From NCBI GenBank assembly GCA_963828215.1, contig CAWHFO010000065.1, positions 130,598-194,597 on the forward strand: DNA of 64,000 nucleotides. The letters are read 5' to 3'. This DNA is from CAVTJL01 sp963828215 (GTDB taxonomy: Bacteria; Pseudomonadota; Alphaproteobacteria; Geminicoccales; Geminicoccaceae). The translations under genes and the position numbers were made by a program. Shown here in pieces: positions 8,895 through 18,704 of this stretch (position 1 is its first letter; every line of letters starts with the position of its first letter). Below the pieces are notes generated by a model. That model was given only the letters and a program-made list of their open reading frames with translations. It was not told the DNA's origin and made no database searches.

Positions 8895-9848
8895 GGGGAA
8901 GCCTCCGGCAGGCCCGTGCGCAGCTCGCGGGCGAGGCCGGCCGCCATGCGGCGCAGCAGCCGGCCCAGCGCTGCGGCCCGGCCCTCCCAGGCGGCGTAGA
9001 AGCGCATGCGCCCGGCCTTGCCCATGTGGCAGCGGTCCGGCTCCGTCCGGAAATGCTCGGGCCTGCTCGCCGGTCGCGAACAGGCGCCAGACCAGCTCGT
9101 CGACGTGCGGCCGGAGCGGCTCCACGAGGTCGCAGGCCAGCGCCGGGCGGTGCGGAGCCGGCTCGTGCAGGGCGCCCAGGAGCGGGTCGAGCCCGACCAG
9201 GTGCGCGGCCCGCGTCGCATCGAAGGTCAGGAGCGCGTAGCCCAGCGAGAGCGCCACGTTGACCGGGTCCAGGGGCGGGCGCCGGTTGCGGCCGGCGAAG
9301 GCCAGCGCCGGCGCGAACAGCGCCGCGTAGCCCTCGAAGAACGCCGCCGCCGCGGCGCCCTCCAGGCCCATCAGCGAGGGCAGGTCGGCCGCCCGCCCGC
9401 GGTGGAGCTCGGCCTCTGCCGCCCGGAGCCGCTCGCGCGCGGCCCCGAGCGGACGGCGGGCGTCCGGGCGCGCCTCGAGGGCGCGCTCGATCAGCCGTCC
9501 GGCGCCCCCGACCTTGCCCCGCACCAGCTCGGTCGCGAGGCGCAGCCGGCGGGCGCGGTCGGCCTGGAGGGCATACTGGGCGAGGCGCAGCCGCGCGTCG
9601 CCGTGCGGCCGGCCGAGGAGCGTGGCGGTGGGCTCGAGCTTCCGGCCGGCGAGGACGAGGAGCCCCGCCCCCTCCTGCCACAGCGCCCCCAGGAGGCGGG
9701 CCGAGATGGTGGCCTCGCCCTGGACGACGACGCGCTCGATGCCCGCCAGCGGCAGGCGGGCCGGACGCTCGCCCGGGACCCGCACGAGGACGGCGCCGGC
9801 ATCCAGCTCCAGGCTCGCATGCTTGCGGTCGACATAGAGGTTCGACAT
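8891..9848 (-). CDS. cas1: CRISPR-associated integrase Cas1, one frameshift
   Basis: Cas1 inserts new spacers. The frame from ATG 9848 carries the beta domain (MSNLYVDRKHASLEL) and the helical catalytic domain. Glu163 (LMGLEGAAAAAFF), His228 (GLDPLLGALHEP) and Asp240 (ALACDLVEPLRP) make up the metal-binding triad. After about residue 258 the frame must change near 9059-9063, where a GGG/CCC run appears to have one base too many. The correct frame then continues EHFRTEPDR to GLPEASP and stops at 8891. The damage lies after the triad. It is either a consensus error or a recent C-terminal lesion. The stop overlaps the start of the cas1-like gene. Confidence 0.87.
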
Positions 9849-9871
9849 GGGCTCGTTCCAGGGTCCCTTGG

Positions 9872-10156
9872 CTATCCGACGTACAGCCAGCGCGGGTCGC
9901 GCGGCGGCCGGGCGATGCCGAGCGTGCGCACCCCGCCGCCCGGGTCCGGCCGGACCAGCAGCAGCCGGTCCCGGCGCCGGTCGACGACCGCCAGGCAGTG
10001 GGCCACGAGCTCCCGGCGCTCGGCCGGGGTCAGCCAGCACTCGTGCACCGAGCGCTGCCCGCCGGTCGACCAGCTCTTGACGACCTCGAGGGTCCGCGCG
10101 AGCCGGCGCGGGCAGCGGACGTCGTAGGCGACGAGGTGGAGGACGCGTCTGGCCAT
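9872..10156 (-). CDS. cas2: CRISPR-associated Cas2, second copy
   Basis: From the ATG at 10156 the product is 94 residues: ARRVLHLVAYDVRCPRRLARTL with the Cas2 Asp in AYDV, then SVHECWLTPAERREL, the second conserved strand. It ends LYVG, 23 bp before the cas1 start. It is clearly related to, but diverged from, the array-proximal Cas2, so the locus carries two Cas2 and two Cas1-type proteins in the order cas2, cas1, cas1-like, cas2. The longer frame from 10201 lacks Cas2-like residues before MARRV, which is why I take the internal start. Confidence 0.85.
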   Translation of the reverse strand: MARRVLHLVAYDVRCPRRLARTLEVVKSWSTGGQRSVHECWLTPAERRELVAHCLAVVDRRRDRLLLVRPDPGGGVRTLGIARPPRDPRWLYVG

Positions 10157-10233
10157 GCGCCCGAGGCTACCACGCGCCCCCCGCCCCGCCGCCGACCACA
10201 AGCTTGTGGCCGGCGCCGCGGCGGCTCAGGCCG

Positions 10234-11505
10234 TCAGGGCAACGTCGTCGGCAGCTGCGGCAGGTCGAGCTTGCGGGCCGCCTGCTCGCCCTCGAGCCAC
10301 CGCACGAGATTGGCCTCGAGCCAGGCGCGGACGTCGTGCCAGAGCGGCTCACCGACCGGGCGGAAGCCGTGTGCCAGGATCGAGCGGTTGCGCCGCCCCA
10401 GCCAGCCGCGCATGTCCTCGAACAGGGTCCTGCTGGAGCGGGCCGCGAAGAGGTCGGCGACGACGGCGGCGCGCTCGGCCTCCGGGCGTGCCCCCTCCAG
10501 GTCCTTGAGCAGGCGCCAGGTCTTCTCCAGCGGCAGGTTGATCGTGGCGTCGTCGGCGAGCCCCGCCGCCCATTCCTTGCGGCGCTTCGGCGGCAACGCC
10601 TGGACCGGCAGGTCCGAGGCCGGCAGCTTGTGGCGCTGGACAAGGAGCCACTGCGCGGTCGCCTCGACGAGCCGATAGCAGCGGGCGATCGCGTCGTCGA
10701 AGCGGCCCCGCTGGCCGCGGCGACAGGCGTTGCGCCAGAGATCGGCGAGATGGAAGAGGTCGGGCCGCGCATCGTCGCCGGGGGGGAGGGCGCGCAGGGC
10801 CGCGAGATGCAAGGGAAAGGTGTCCGGCAGGCCGGACAGGAGGCGCAGCGCCTCCTCGTGCTCGAAGCGGTCCCAGGCGGCGAAGGCCAGGGACAGCGCG
10901 TGGATGTGGGCGATCCGCTCTCGCAGCTCATCGGGCAGTGCCGGCGCGCCGGCGAAGGGCGAGCCGACATGCCGCTCGAGCAGCACCGCCGCCTCCTGAT
11001 AGGCGAAGCTCGCCCAGGCGCGAGCACAGTCGTCGAGCGCGCGTTCTGCCAGTACGGCATCGAAACGCAGGGGCCATTGCCGCTCGGTGCCGGCGAGGAC
11101 CTTGTCGGTGCCGCTGCGCTCGCCGGTCATGATCTGGATGGTCACGTCGGGCCGCGTGAGCGCGGCCTGGAGCAGGCCTGCGCTCATGCTCTTCGTCCCG
11201 CCGGTATAGTCGGCGACGACGGCCCGGCCATGCTGTCCCTTGGTGAGGCGATCGAGCTCGGCCTTGGCCGCGGCAAACACCGCATCGGGATCGTCGGGCG
11301 GCACGATCACGATGTTGGCCCGACTGTCCGGGTGCTCGACCGCTGCGAGGATGCCCGGCACTTGATCGCTCGAGCCTTTCTGCTTCTTGGCCGGGACGTC
11401 CTGGGTGCACAGGAACACGATGTGCGACGGCCGGAGAGCCTGGATCGCGCCGATCACCGGCTGCGGCGAGCCGCCCACGGTGCAGACGAGGATCGTTGAG
11501 GTCAT
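10234..11505 (-). CDS. CARF-HEPN ribonuclease of the TIGR02710 (Csm6-like) family
   Basis: This 423-residue accessory effector of type III CRISPR systems should sense cyclic oligoadenylate made by Cas10. Its N-terminal CARF domain starts STILVCTVGGSPQPVIGAI and includes VVADYTGGTKSMSAGLLQAAL, the ligand-pocket region of the family. The C-terminal half has a HEPN-type active-site motif, RNRSILAH (residues about 372-379), expected to be an RNase activated by the ligand. It lies 12 bp downstream of csm5. The frame is intact. Family naming is by recall of these motifs, not by a search. Confidence 0.83.
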   Translation of the reverse strand: MTSTILVCTVGGSPQPVIGAIQALRPSHIVFLCTQDVPAKKQKGSSDQVPGILAAVEHPDSRANIVIVPPDDPDAVFAAAKAELDRLTKGQHGRAVVADYTGGTKSMSAGLLQAALTRPDVTIQIMTGERSGTDKVLAGTERQWPLRFDAVLAERALDDCARAWASFAYQEAAVLLERHVGSPFAGAPALPDELRERIAHIHALSLAFAAWDRFEHEEALRLLSGLPDTFPLHLAALRALPPGDDARPDLFHLADLWRNACRRGQRGRFDDAIARCYRLVEATAQWLLVQRHKLPASDLPVQALPPKRRKEWAAGLADDATINLPLEKTWRLLKDLEGARPEAERAAVVADLFAARSSRTLFEDMRGWLGRRNRSILAHGFRPVGEPLWHDVRAWLEANLVRWLEGEQAARKLDLPQLPTTLP

Positions 11506-11517
11506 GGCCCGGCCCCT

Positions 11518-12877
11518 CTAGCTCCGCTCGATCTCGTGCTCGGGCACCCACTCGATATCGCCGTCGGCGAAGCGCGCCTGTGCCATCCTGTCGTCGATCC
11601 TCAGCACCTCGACCGGCTCGTCCTGGTAGAGGGCGCGCCGCGGAGTGGCCGCCACCCCGGCGGGCGCGGCGGAGCGCAGGGGCACGGGATCGCCCGGCGC
11701 CGGCTGCAGCTCGGTCGGGCAGAGCAGCAGCCAGCCCATGGGCACGAGCGGCGCGCCGCTGGCCGTCAGGACGAGATTGCGCGTGTTCCCGGCCTTCATG
11801 CTCCGCGCCGGCTTTGCCTGAGCGTTCCAGCCCTCGCGGACGAGATCCAGCGACTTGCTCTCGAACTGGCCGAAGCGGCCGACGCGCAGCAGCAGCACGT
11901 TGGGCCGCGCCCTGAGCGCGGCCTCGTCGAGCACCTTCTCTCCCAACCTGAAGCACATCGCCCGCGCCAGCCCGTCGCAGATCGCCGGCTCGTCGGCGAA
12001 GAAGCGTCGCCGCTCCTCGTCGAGGAGCTTCCAATGGAAGTCGTTGATCGCCCGGGCCAGCTCGGCGCCATCCAGCCGCCGACGCGGGGCCTTGGCGGGA
12101 TCGCGGCGCTGCGCGGCCTGCAGTGTGGCGAGGTCGATACGGATCTCGACCGGCACGCAGGGCGGGGTGCCGGCATCCGTGCAGGCCCGGGCGCGCTCGA
12201 CGATCATCTGCATCTTCTCGGCCGGCTGCTTGCCGTCCTTGATCAGCCGGGCCGGCCGCCAGTTGACGACCCGGTCGACGCGCGTGCCGTCCTCCGGCAG
12301 GATCATGTCGGCGACGCGCACGAAGCGGAATGGGTCCCGGTCGGTCTTGTCGTGTTGGAGAAGAAGGCGCTGGACCGCGTCGCTGGCAGCGCCCCAGCCG
12401 CCGCGCCTTGCGGGAGCGCGCTGCTTCGCATCCTCCACCTCGTGCAGGCGACCCGCCGCCAGATGCGAGAGCAGCGCTGTGCGGATGGCGCCCTTGACCG
12501 AGGAGCCGGGGATGAAGGGCCGACCCGCCGTGCGGATGAAGGGGCGCACATCGCCCCTGCGGAGCGGGTTGTCGATCGTCTCGCGCATCTCCCTTTGCGC
12601 AGCGGGGCCGATGGCGACGCGGCCGACCACGTGGCGGGCCTGCGCGGCCTCGCGCAGGAACTCGCTGCGCCGCCTGAAGCTCGCCCCGATCGAGCGCCGC
12701 CAGATAGGCGCGGCGCCGCTGCTCGGGCATGTCCCGCAGCACCGCCGACGCGCTGATCTGCTCGAGCGTCGCCTCCCCGCCGAGCCGCCACTCCTCCGCC
12801 GCCAGCACTCTTCCGTCGCCCACGTGGATGGGCGTGAGGGGAACGGCCGTCAGCCGCCAGACGACGTCACCCTCCAT
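11518..12877 (-). CDS. csm5: Type III-A RAMP protein Csm5, one frameshift
   Basis: Csm5 is a RAMP-fold subunit at the crRNA 3' end of the Csm complex. The N-terminus WRLTAVPLTPIHVGDG is the usual opening of Csm5. PFIPGSSVKGAIRTALLSHL is its glycine-rich RAMP motif. The reading frame must change near 12665 (after DRGELQAAQ, continuing EFLREAAQARH), consistent with a single-base indel. The start ATG at 12877 lies within the end of csm4, and the stop is 12 bp before the TIGR02710-type gene. Total length, about 450 residues, is within the range of Csm5. Confidence 0.85.
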
Positions 12878-13794
12878 CGCCCGCCTCCTGATAGGGAACG
12901 GCCAGATGCCAGGCGTTGATTCCCGGCCTGAAGCCTAGCCGCTCGGCGTCCTGATAGAGCCCGTCCTCGATCCAGGCGCCCGAAGGGACCGTCGCCCGCC
13001 GCCGCCCAGGTGGCGCCCGGGCGCAGCAGGATCACCGGCCGCTTCCAGGGTCGCCCGCCCCGCGCCGTCGCCTCCTGGCCGACCTTGCCGAAATGCGTCC
13101 ACAGCTTCCAGCGCGGCTCGGCCATGCCCTCCGACCAGGCGCCGTGGGAGAGCGAGAGCCAGCGGCTGCCGGTGCCGGCGAGCAGCTCGGGCTCCCGCTC
13201 GGCACCCTCGACGGCGAACCGGCCGCGCCCATAGGAGCTGTCCCGCCCATAGCCCCAGCCGCCGACGGCCTTCAGGAGATCGACGATCTCGCCGAGCGGC
13301 CGATCGGTGCGGACATAGAGGTCGCGCCGCCGGGCCTCGTCCTTCGGCCACCACTCGTCGACGAAGTGCAGCCCGCCGCTCTCCAGCGTGGTGCCGCGCT
13401 GGCGGTCGATCGTGTTGTGCGCCGCGCGCGCCTCGCAATCCTCGCCATGGTCGTCCAGCGCCCGGGTCAACGCCGCGTTGTCCAGCCGGTGGCGCTCGGC
13501 GAGGAACGTCTCGCGCCGCACCCAGGCTTTCCTCTTCTGCTCCTTGTGGCGTGCCATGTCGGCGCCCGGCCCGAGCGGCGCTGGCGCCAGCAGCGGCCGC
13601 GGCAGGAGATTCTCGGGCAACGCGTCCGAGACGAGGATCCGTCCCTCGCGCGCGGCCGGGAGCCAGTCCTCCCTGAGCGCGGGCTCGCCCCGCTCGCGGA
13701 CGAGCGCCCAGCACATCTGCCCGAAGAGGGTGCCCGAGGTCAGGGGCGTGCCGTAGGGCCCCTCAAGCAGGAGGCGGATGCGGAACGCCTCCAT
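12867..13794 (-). CDS. csm4: Type III-A RAMP protein Csm4, frameshift near C-terminus
   Basis: Csm4 binds the crRNA 5' handle and contacts Cas10. The product opens AFRIRLLLEGPYGTPLTSGTLFGQM, the typical Csm4 start, and has GGWGYGRDSSYGRGRF, the glycine-rich RAMP loop. Close to the end the frame must shift near 12981 to continue AWIEDGLYQDAERLGF and stop at 12867, overlapping the csm5 start by 11 bp. Without the shift the frame runs on into unrelated residues. The ATG at 13794 directly abuts the csm3 stop. Confidence 0.85.
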
Positions 13795-14562
13795 CTAGAA
13801 GCTCACGATCTGCGGGGCCTCGTCGACGGGAAAGCGGTTGAGCCGATGGCCGGCAGCGAGGTCGTGCTCCTTGCCCTCGGGATCGAGGAGCCGGAGTTCC
13901 TCGAAGCTCACCCGGCCGTAGCCGCGCGAGCCCGAGCCGCCGAGCGCGTCCTGCTCCAGCAGCCCGAGCCCCGCGATCAGCCAGTTCAGGCACTCCTTGT
14001 CGCGCCTCCCCCCGTCGCCGTCGACCGAGTACAGCCGAAACACCATCTCCATGTCGAAGACAGCGCCCGCCGGCACACGCTCGGTTTGGCGCGGGCCGAC
14101 CCGGTCGTGCGCCTTCCCCGCGATCCGATCGATCATGACCTCTGTCTTCTCCTCGGTCAGCGGCAGGCCCTCGTCGAGCGCGCGGTCGCGCCACGCCCTG
14201 TCAAATGGCGCATCGCGCACGACGAGGCGTGTCGGTCCCTCGGACCATTGCTCGCGCTTGGCGGCGGTCCCGAAGATCCGAAGAACAGGGTCGCCACGTG
14301 TGAAGGCCTGGCCCGCCCTGGCGTCGATCCCCCAGGGCTGGCCGTCCTCGCGCAGCTTCTCGAAGGCCCATTCGAAGAGAAAGCGTAGCCTCCCCTTGAG
14401 GCTCGATCCCGGGATGTAGGGCTCCTTGCTGTGCGGGTGCTTGACTACGGGATTATCGATCCCGCCAATCTCGATCGTGTCCTTGCCGGCGCCGATGTGC
14501 AGTCCCGACCGGAGCACGACCTTGCCCGTGATCACGGTCCGACCGATAGAGGCGAGGGTCAT
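13795..14562 (-). CDS. csm3: Type III-A backbone RNase Csm3
   Basis: Csm3 forms the backbone filament of the complex and cuts target RNA at 6-nt intervals. The 255-residue protein carries LRSGLHIGAG, then IGGIDNPVV with the catalytic Asp (about residue 36, equivalent to D33 of the Streptococcus thermophilus enzyme), then EPYIPGSSLKGRLRFL and the C-terminal GGSGSRGYGRVSFEE glycine-rich loop. The frame is intact, so target RNA cleavage should be functional. It lies one base downstream of the csm2 stop and directly upstream of csm4. Confidence 0.93.
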   Translation of the reverse strand: MTLASIGRTVITGKVVLRSGLHIGAGKDTIEIGGIDNPVVKHPHSKEPYIPGSSLKGRLRFLFEWAFEKLREDGQPWGIDARAGQAFTRGDPVLRIFGTAAKREQWSEGPTRLVVRDAPFDRAWRDRALDEGLPLTEEKTEVMIDRIAGKAHDRVGPRQTERVPAGAVFDMEMVFRLYSVDGDGGRRDKECLNWLIAGLGLLEQDALGGSGSRGYGRVSFEELRLLDPEGKEHDLAAGHRLNRFPVDEAPQIVSF

Positions 14563-14563
14563 C

Positions 14564-15107
14564 TCAGTCGCGCTCCTTACCCTTGACCTCGAAGACTTTG
14601 TGAAACGCCATCACGGCCTCGAGATGACGCGCGAAGGCGAGGAAGGCCGCGCGGTCGTCGATGGAGCGGCCATGCCGGACGAAGAGTGACAGTAGCTCTC
14701 CGGACTCCTGCTCGCCGACATCGGAGTATTTGAGGCGTGCCAGGGCATAGGCGGAGCGCGCCTTGAGCAACGCCATCTCGCCCTTGATGAACTCGCTGCC
14801 GAGCGCCGAAATCGCTGTCGAGCCGGCGCTTGATGTCCACCACCTCGCCGAAGAACCGGCGGAGCTGCGAGGCCGGGATGCCCGCGAGCTTGTGCGCCAC
14901 GGCCTCGGCCTCGGCGCCGAACAGCTCGGCTCTGGGCGCTGATCGCTCGCTGTTCGGAGCCGCCCCGAAATAGGTCACCTTGGTCTGGTCCTTGAGCCGC
15001 CGCTCAAGGTCCGCCCGCAGACCACCGGCGCCCCCGGCGCCGGGGCCACCGGAGCGCTGGTCCCGGCGATCGGATCCCCCTCGCCCATGCATGGCCATCT
15101 CCTTCAT
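14564..15107 (-). CDS. csm2: Small subunit Csm2, one frameshift
   Basis: This is the small helical subunit of the Csm effector. The start ATG at 15107 overlaps the cas10 stop (ATGA). The N-terminal 45 residues are Gly/Arg-rich and probably disordered. The helical domain begins around AVAHKLAGIPASQLRRFFGEVVDIKRRLD, and PASQLRRFF is a typical Csm2 motif. The frame must shift near 14805 to continue EFIKGEMALLKARSAYALAR and end EVKGKERD at 14564. The total is about 180 residues, long for Csm2 because of the N-terminal tail. Confidence 0.82.
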
Positions 15108-17581
15108 CGGTTGCGCCAGATGGCGATCGAGAGCGCGGCGCGGGTGGGCACCTTCGCCGCCGGCGCCACGCCCATCAGCTCGTGGAACTCGGACCAGCGC
15201 GCCTGGTCCTTGGAGAACGTGCGCGCGAGGTGATAGCGATAGCGGGCCGGCCAGATCGCCGCGTTGGTGTCTCCCGCGTCGGCGTTGTCCCTCTCATCGG
15301 TGAAATGCAGCAGCTTGTAGAGCCAGGCGGTGGTGATCGGACCGTCGCGGACGAGGTCGCTCAGCCAATCCGACCGATCGAGGAGCCAGGGCATCTCGTT
15401 CCAGGCCAACACCTCGTCCAGCAGCGCGAGCCGGTCCTTGCCCGTGGCACGCTTCGCTTTCTCCGTGAGCCGCTTCTCCGCTCGACGCGCCGAGCGGTTG
15501 AGCGGCTCCCGCGCATCGACCAGCTCGATTGCGGCCGAGAGCGTGAGGCTCGGGTTGCCACCGACATAGCGGCCCCAGGCCGCGCGCAGCTCGCCTGCGA
15601 GGCTGATCGTCTGCCGCCAGGGGCCGATCAAGAGCAGATCGTCACCGCCGGCATAGACGGTGTAGGTCTCGGGCGCGGCCCGGCGCAGATGGTCCGGCAG
15701 CCAGCCGGTGAAGAAGGCGTCGATCGCACGGGACAGCGCCACCAGCCGCCCGATCGAGCGCCGCGCCCCAAGCCCCTCGCCGAAGACGCGGCCGAGATTG
15801 TCCACATCCGCCTTCAGCACGGCCAGCATGGCGCGGCCCTGCCATCCATCCCCGGACGGCTCGCGGGCGTCGGCCGCGATGTGCGCCATGGTCTTGATAT
15901 CGCCGGCGGTGGGCGCTGGCTCGTCCTCGACCGGCTGGATATCGCGGTAGCGCACCTGCTGCCACTCGTCTGGGGCGAAGGTCGGCACGTGATTGGCGAG
16001 CCAACGGTCGGCGAGCGGCCACGCGGCGCCGCTCCCCCGCAAGCGCCATGCCGAGATCACGTTGCTGCCCGGCTCGATGTGCAGTCCCAGCCTCAGGCGG
16101 AAGGCGCCGAACGGCGCGAAGGGCTCGTCATCGCCACCTCCGCCGTCCAGCCAGACGCACTGCTCCAGCCGCGGCAGGTCGCGGCCGATCTCGTGCTCGG
16201 CGTGGCAGGCGAGACAGCGCCGATCGGTGTCGCCGCCTCGCGCCGGCCGCACGCCGCAGGCTGCGCAGGCGCCTTCGGCTCCTTCCTCGTAGTCGACGGC
16301 CAGCACCGGCCCATTGCGCCCAAGGAAGCTCGCCAAGGCCCGTTGCTTGGCACGCTCGGTCGCGACCCGGACCAGGTCGAGCGTCGAGTCCATGCGATTG
16401 CCCATGAAGGCCTCGCCGGCGAGCGGCCCGGTCAGCCCGAGCACGAGGGCAAGCTCGCCCGCGTAGCGGGTCGCGAGCCAGGCATCGATGCGCGCCTGGA
16501 GCCCGGCGATCCGCGCCTCGATGTCGTTGATCTCGGGCAGCACCATCAGGAACTGGCCACCTGCGCGCAGCAGGACCACGTGGGGCGGCAGCCCGAGATC
16601 CCGCCGCACCAGGAGCGCCGCGGCCTCGACGATCATGCCCATGAGGAACGAGCGGGCGCGCAGGATGCGGTTGACGCCCTTCACCTGCTGCGCCGCCAGC
16701 CGGAAGAGCGTGCTCTGGATGCCCGAGAGGTCGCCCCTGAGCAGCCTGAGCCTGGGACGGCCGCGGTCCCGGATCGCGCGCTCGTCGGAAAGCTCGCCCC
16801 GCTCGCGGTGGTGGGCGTAGAGGCAGGCGGCGAAGGCCGCCACCGCGAGCGAGTGGTCGAGCAGCGACACGTCGGGCTCGTCGACGGTCGAGGAAGGGAT
16901 CGCCCACCAGAAGCGGTCGGCGAGGGCGATGACCCCCTCGTGGAAAACGTCCGCCGGCTGACGCGGCTGGCGGCACAGATTGGTCAGCGCCTTTGTAAAG
17001 TCAGCGGCGGTCGCACCGTAGTCGTCGGGCAGTAGCGAGCGATCGACGCCGCTCTGGGGGAACAGGGCGCTCGCGCCCGCCTCGACCGGCCTCAGCTCGG
17101 CACGCGCCGCGGGCGCACGGCCGTCGATGGCGATGCGATCGAAGGGAGAGCGAAGCGGCGTGCGGCGATAGGCGTCGCGCCGACGGGCATCGTCGCTGGT
17201 CTCCTCGGCCTCGTCCCGGGCCTTCCGATCCATGCCTGCGGACAGGCGATCGGCCGCCGTCACGATCGTCGTCCACGGTCTGCGCGGGTCGGGGTTGTGG
17301 TGATAGACCGCCGCGCGGCGCGCCTGCTCGAGCCTCATGCCAGCGGGCAGCTCGACGCCGGCCTCCTCGAGGACCTCGAACAGCGCGGCGGTGAACAGGA
17401 CGTGGTGATGCGAGTAGCGCCCCTGCCATTGCGGCAGGATCTCATGGTCGAGCCCCTGCACGATCGGGGCGAGGTCGCGCGTCGAGCCCGTCGCCCGCTG
17501 CAAAAGCTTGCCCACGTCGTGCAGGAAGGCGCCCATGGCGATCTCGTCGATGCTCGGCAGGTCGTCCCTGGGCTCGGTCAC
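15104..17581 (-). CDS. cas10: Type III-A large subunit Cas10 (Csm1) with HD and GGDD motifs
   Basis: Cas10 is the signature subunit: it cuts ssDNA through its HD domain and makes cyclic oligoadenylates through its Palm domain when target RNA binds. I place the start at GTG 17581, which forms a GTGA overlap with the upstream gene, giving 825 residues. His21-Asp22 lie in GAFLHDVGKLL. A zinc ribbon is seen as CAACGVRP...CLAC. The cyclase motif is VYAGGDDLLLIG, with GGDD at about 645-648. The frame is intact over all 2.5 kb. With two CARF proteins in the operon, a working signalling branch is expected. Confidence 0.94.
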   Translation of the reverse strand: MTEPRDDLPSIDEIAMGAFLHDVGKLLQRATGSTRDLAPIVQGLDHEILPQWQGRYSHHHVLFTAALFEVLEEAGVELPAGMRLEQARRAAVYHHNPDPRRPWTTIVTAADRLSAGMDRKARDEAEETSDDARRRDAYRRTPLRSPFDRIAIDGRAPAARAELRPVEAGASALFPQSGVDRSLLPDDYGATAADFTKALTNLCRQPRQPADVFHEGVIALADRFWWAIPSSTVDEPDVSLLDHSLAVAAFAACLYAHHRERGELSDERAIRDRGRPRLRLLRGDLSGIQSTLFRLAAQQVKGVNRILRARSFLMGMIVEAAALLVRRDLGLPPHVVLLRAGGQFLMVLPEINDIEARIAGLQARIDAWLATRYAGELALVLGLTGPLAGEAFMGNRMDSTLDLVRVATERAKQRALASFLGRNGPVLAVDYEEGAEGACAACGVRPARGGDTDRRCLACHAEHEIGRDLPRLEQCVWLDGGGGDDEPFAPFGAFRLRLGLHIEPGSNVISAWRLRGSGAAWPLADRWLANHVPTFAPDEWQQVRYRDIQPVEDEPAPTAGDIKTMAHIAADAREPSGDGWQGRAMLAVLKADVDNLGRVFGEGLGARRSIGRLVALSRAIDAFFTGWLPDHLRRAAPETYTVYAGGDDLLLIGPWRQTISLAGELRAAWGRYVGGNPSLTLSAAIELVDAREPLNRSARRAEKRLTEKAKRATGKDRLALLDEVLAWNEMPWLLDRSDWLSDLVRDGPITTAWLYKLLHFTDERDNADAGDTNAAIWPARYRYHLARTFSKDQARWSEFHELMGVAPAAKVPTRAALSIAIWRNR

Positions 17582-18704
17582 GGGTCGGGCTCCCCCACGA
17601 TCAGGATGCTCTCGGGCGGCAGGGCGAGGCGGTAGCGCGTCAGCGGTCGCCGGCCCGTGCCGACGACCCGGTATGGCACGGCGCACTCGCCCAGAGCCTC
17701 CCCCACAAGCTTGTTGTGTCGCGCATTCCGTTCCTCGACGAATTCCCTGCTCATCCCACGCGCGAGAGAGCCTCGCAAGCGCCGAAGTTGTGCCGAGCCC
17801 TCCCCGAACAGCTCCAGGTAGGCCCCCACGACCTCCCGGGCGCGCAGCTCCCGCCAGCCGACGAGGGCGGCCTTGCCCAACCGCCGCCGCCGCGCCGGTA
17901 CGAGCAGCCAGGCGAGCTGGGCCGGCGGCAGCCGCACCGGGCGCCCGTCCATCGTGAGCCGGGCCCCTGCGATGTCGATGCGCAGCTCGGGTGCCGCCAG
18001 GACATGCTGCAGGCCCGCCACCGCCTCGGCATAGCTCGCCTGGCCGAGCAGCAGGTCGCGCGGCAGGCCGTGGCGGAGCCGCACGAAGGGGATGTCGGCG
18101 AGCGTCACCGCCGCCTGGTCGGTGCGCACCGGACGGTTGTCGCGGCCGATAAGGACGCGCGGCCGCGCCGGCGGGAAGAAGAACTGCGGATGCTGCTCGA
18201 AGGCCGGCGGCACCAGCACGTGGGACAGCCGATCCTGCGCGCGGCCGTAGAGGGAGAGCGCGTAGCCGGCGAAGAAGCCCATCGTCTTGCGGCCGCCGGC
18301 CAGCGAGACGTGGAGCGCGCTGGCAGGATCGGCCGTGAGCGTGCGCACGAGCCGGGTGATCGTGTCGGCGGCCGCCACATTGTCCTCGGGCTCGAGGATG
18401 TCCTGGAGCGGCCGGCCCGCCCTGTCCGCCACGAGGTGAATCCGATCGGGCGTCAGGGCCAGGGCCAAGTGCGGCTGGCCCAGCTCCTGGGCCAGCTCGT
18501 TGAGCGCGCCGCTGTCGGTATCGAGGAGCATGAGCTCGCCCGCTGCCGCCCCTCGAGCGTGGTGACGAGGTGGATCTCGGTCGGCACGAAGGCCGGCCTG
18601 CGCAGCCGGGCCGCGGCCCAGACGGTCTCGGTCACGACCTGCGGCGTGAGCCCGGCCACGGCCAGCAGCACCCGCCGCGGGTAGGAGGCGGGCTCGCCGC
18701 TCAC
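17578..18704 (-). CDS. CARF protein of the NE0113 family (TIGR02584), one frameshift
   Basis: The N-terminus, YPRRVLLAVAGLTPQVVTETVWA, is the CARF-type opening of the NE0113 family, followed by PTEIHLVTTLEGRQRA. Near 18545 the frame must shift to continue LMLLDTDSGALNELAQ and the conserved SLAGGRKTMGFFAGYALSLYGR. The C-terminal part (FVEERNARHNKLV ... RRPLTRYRLALP) looks like a nucleic-acid-binding domain, and I see no clear HEPN motif. Some databases name this family a ring nuclease. It may therefore either respond to or degrade the Cas10 messenger, which sequence alone cannot settle. GTG 18704 overlaps the cas6 stop. Confidence 0.78.
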
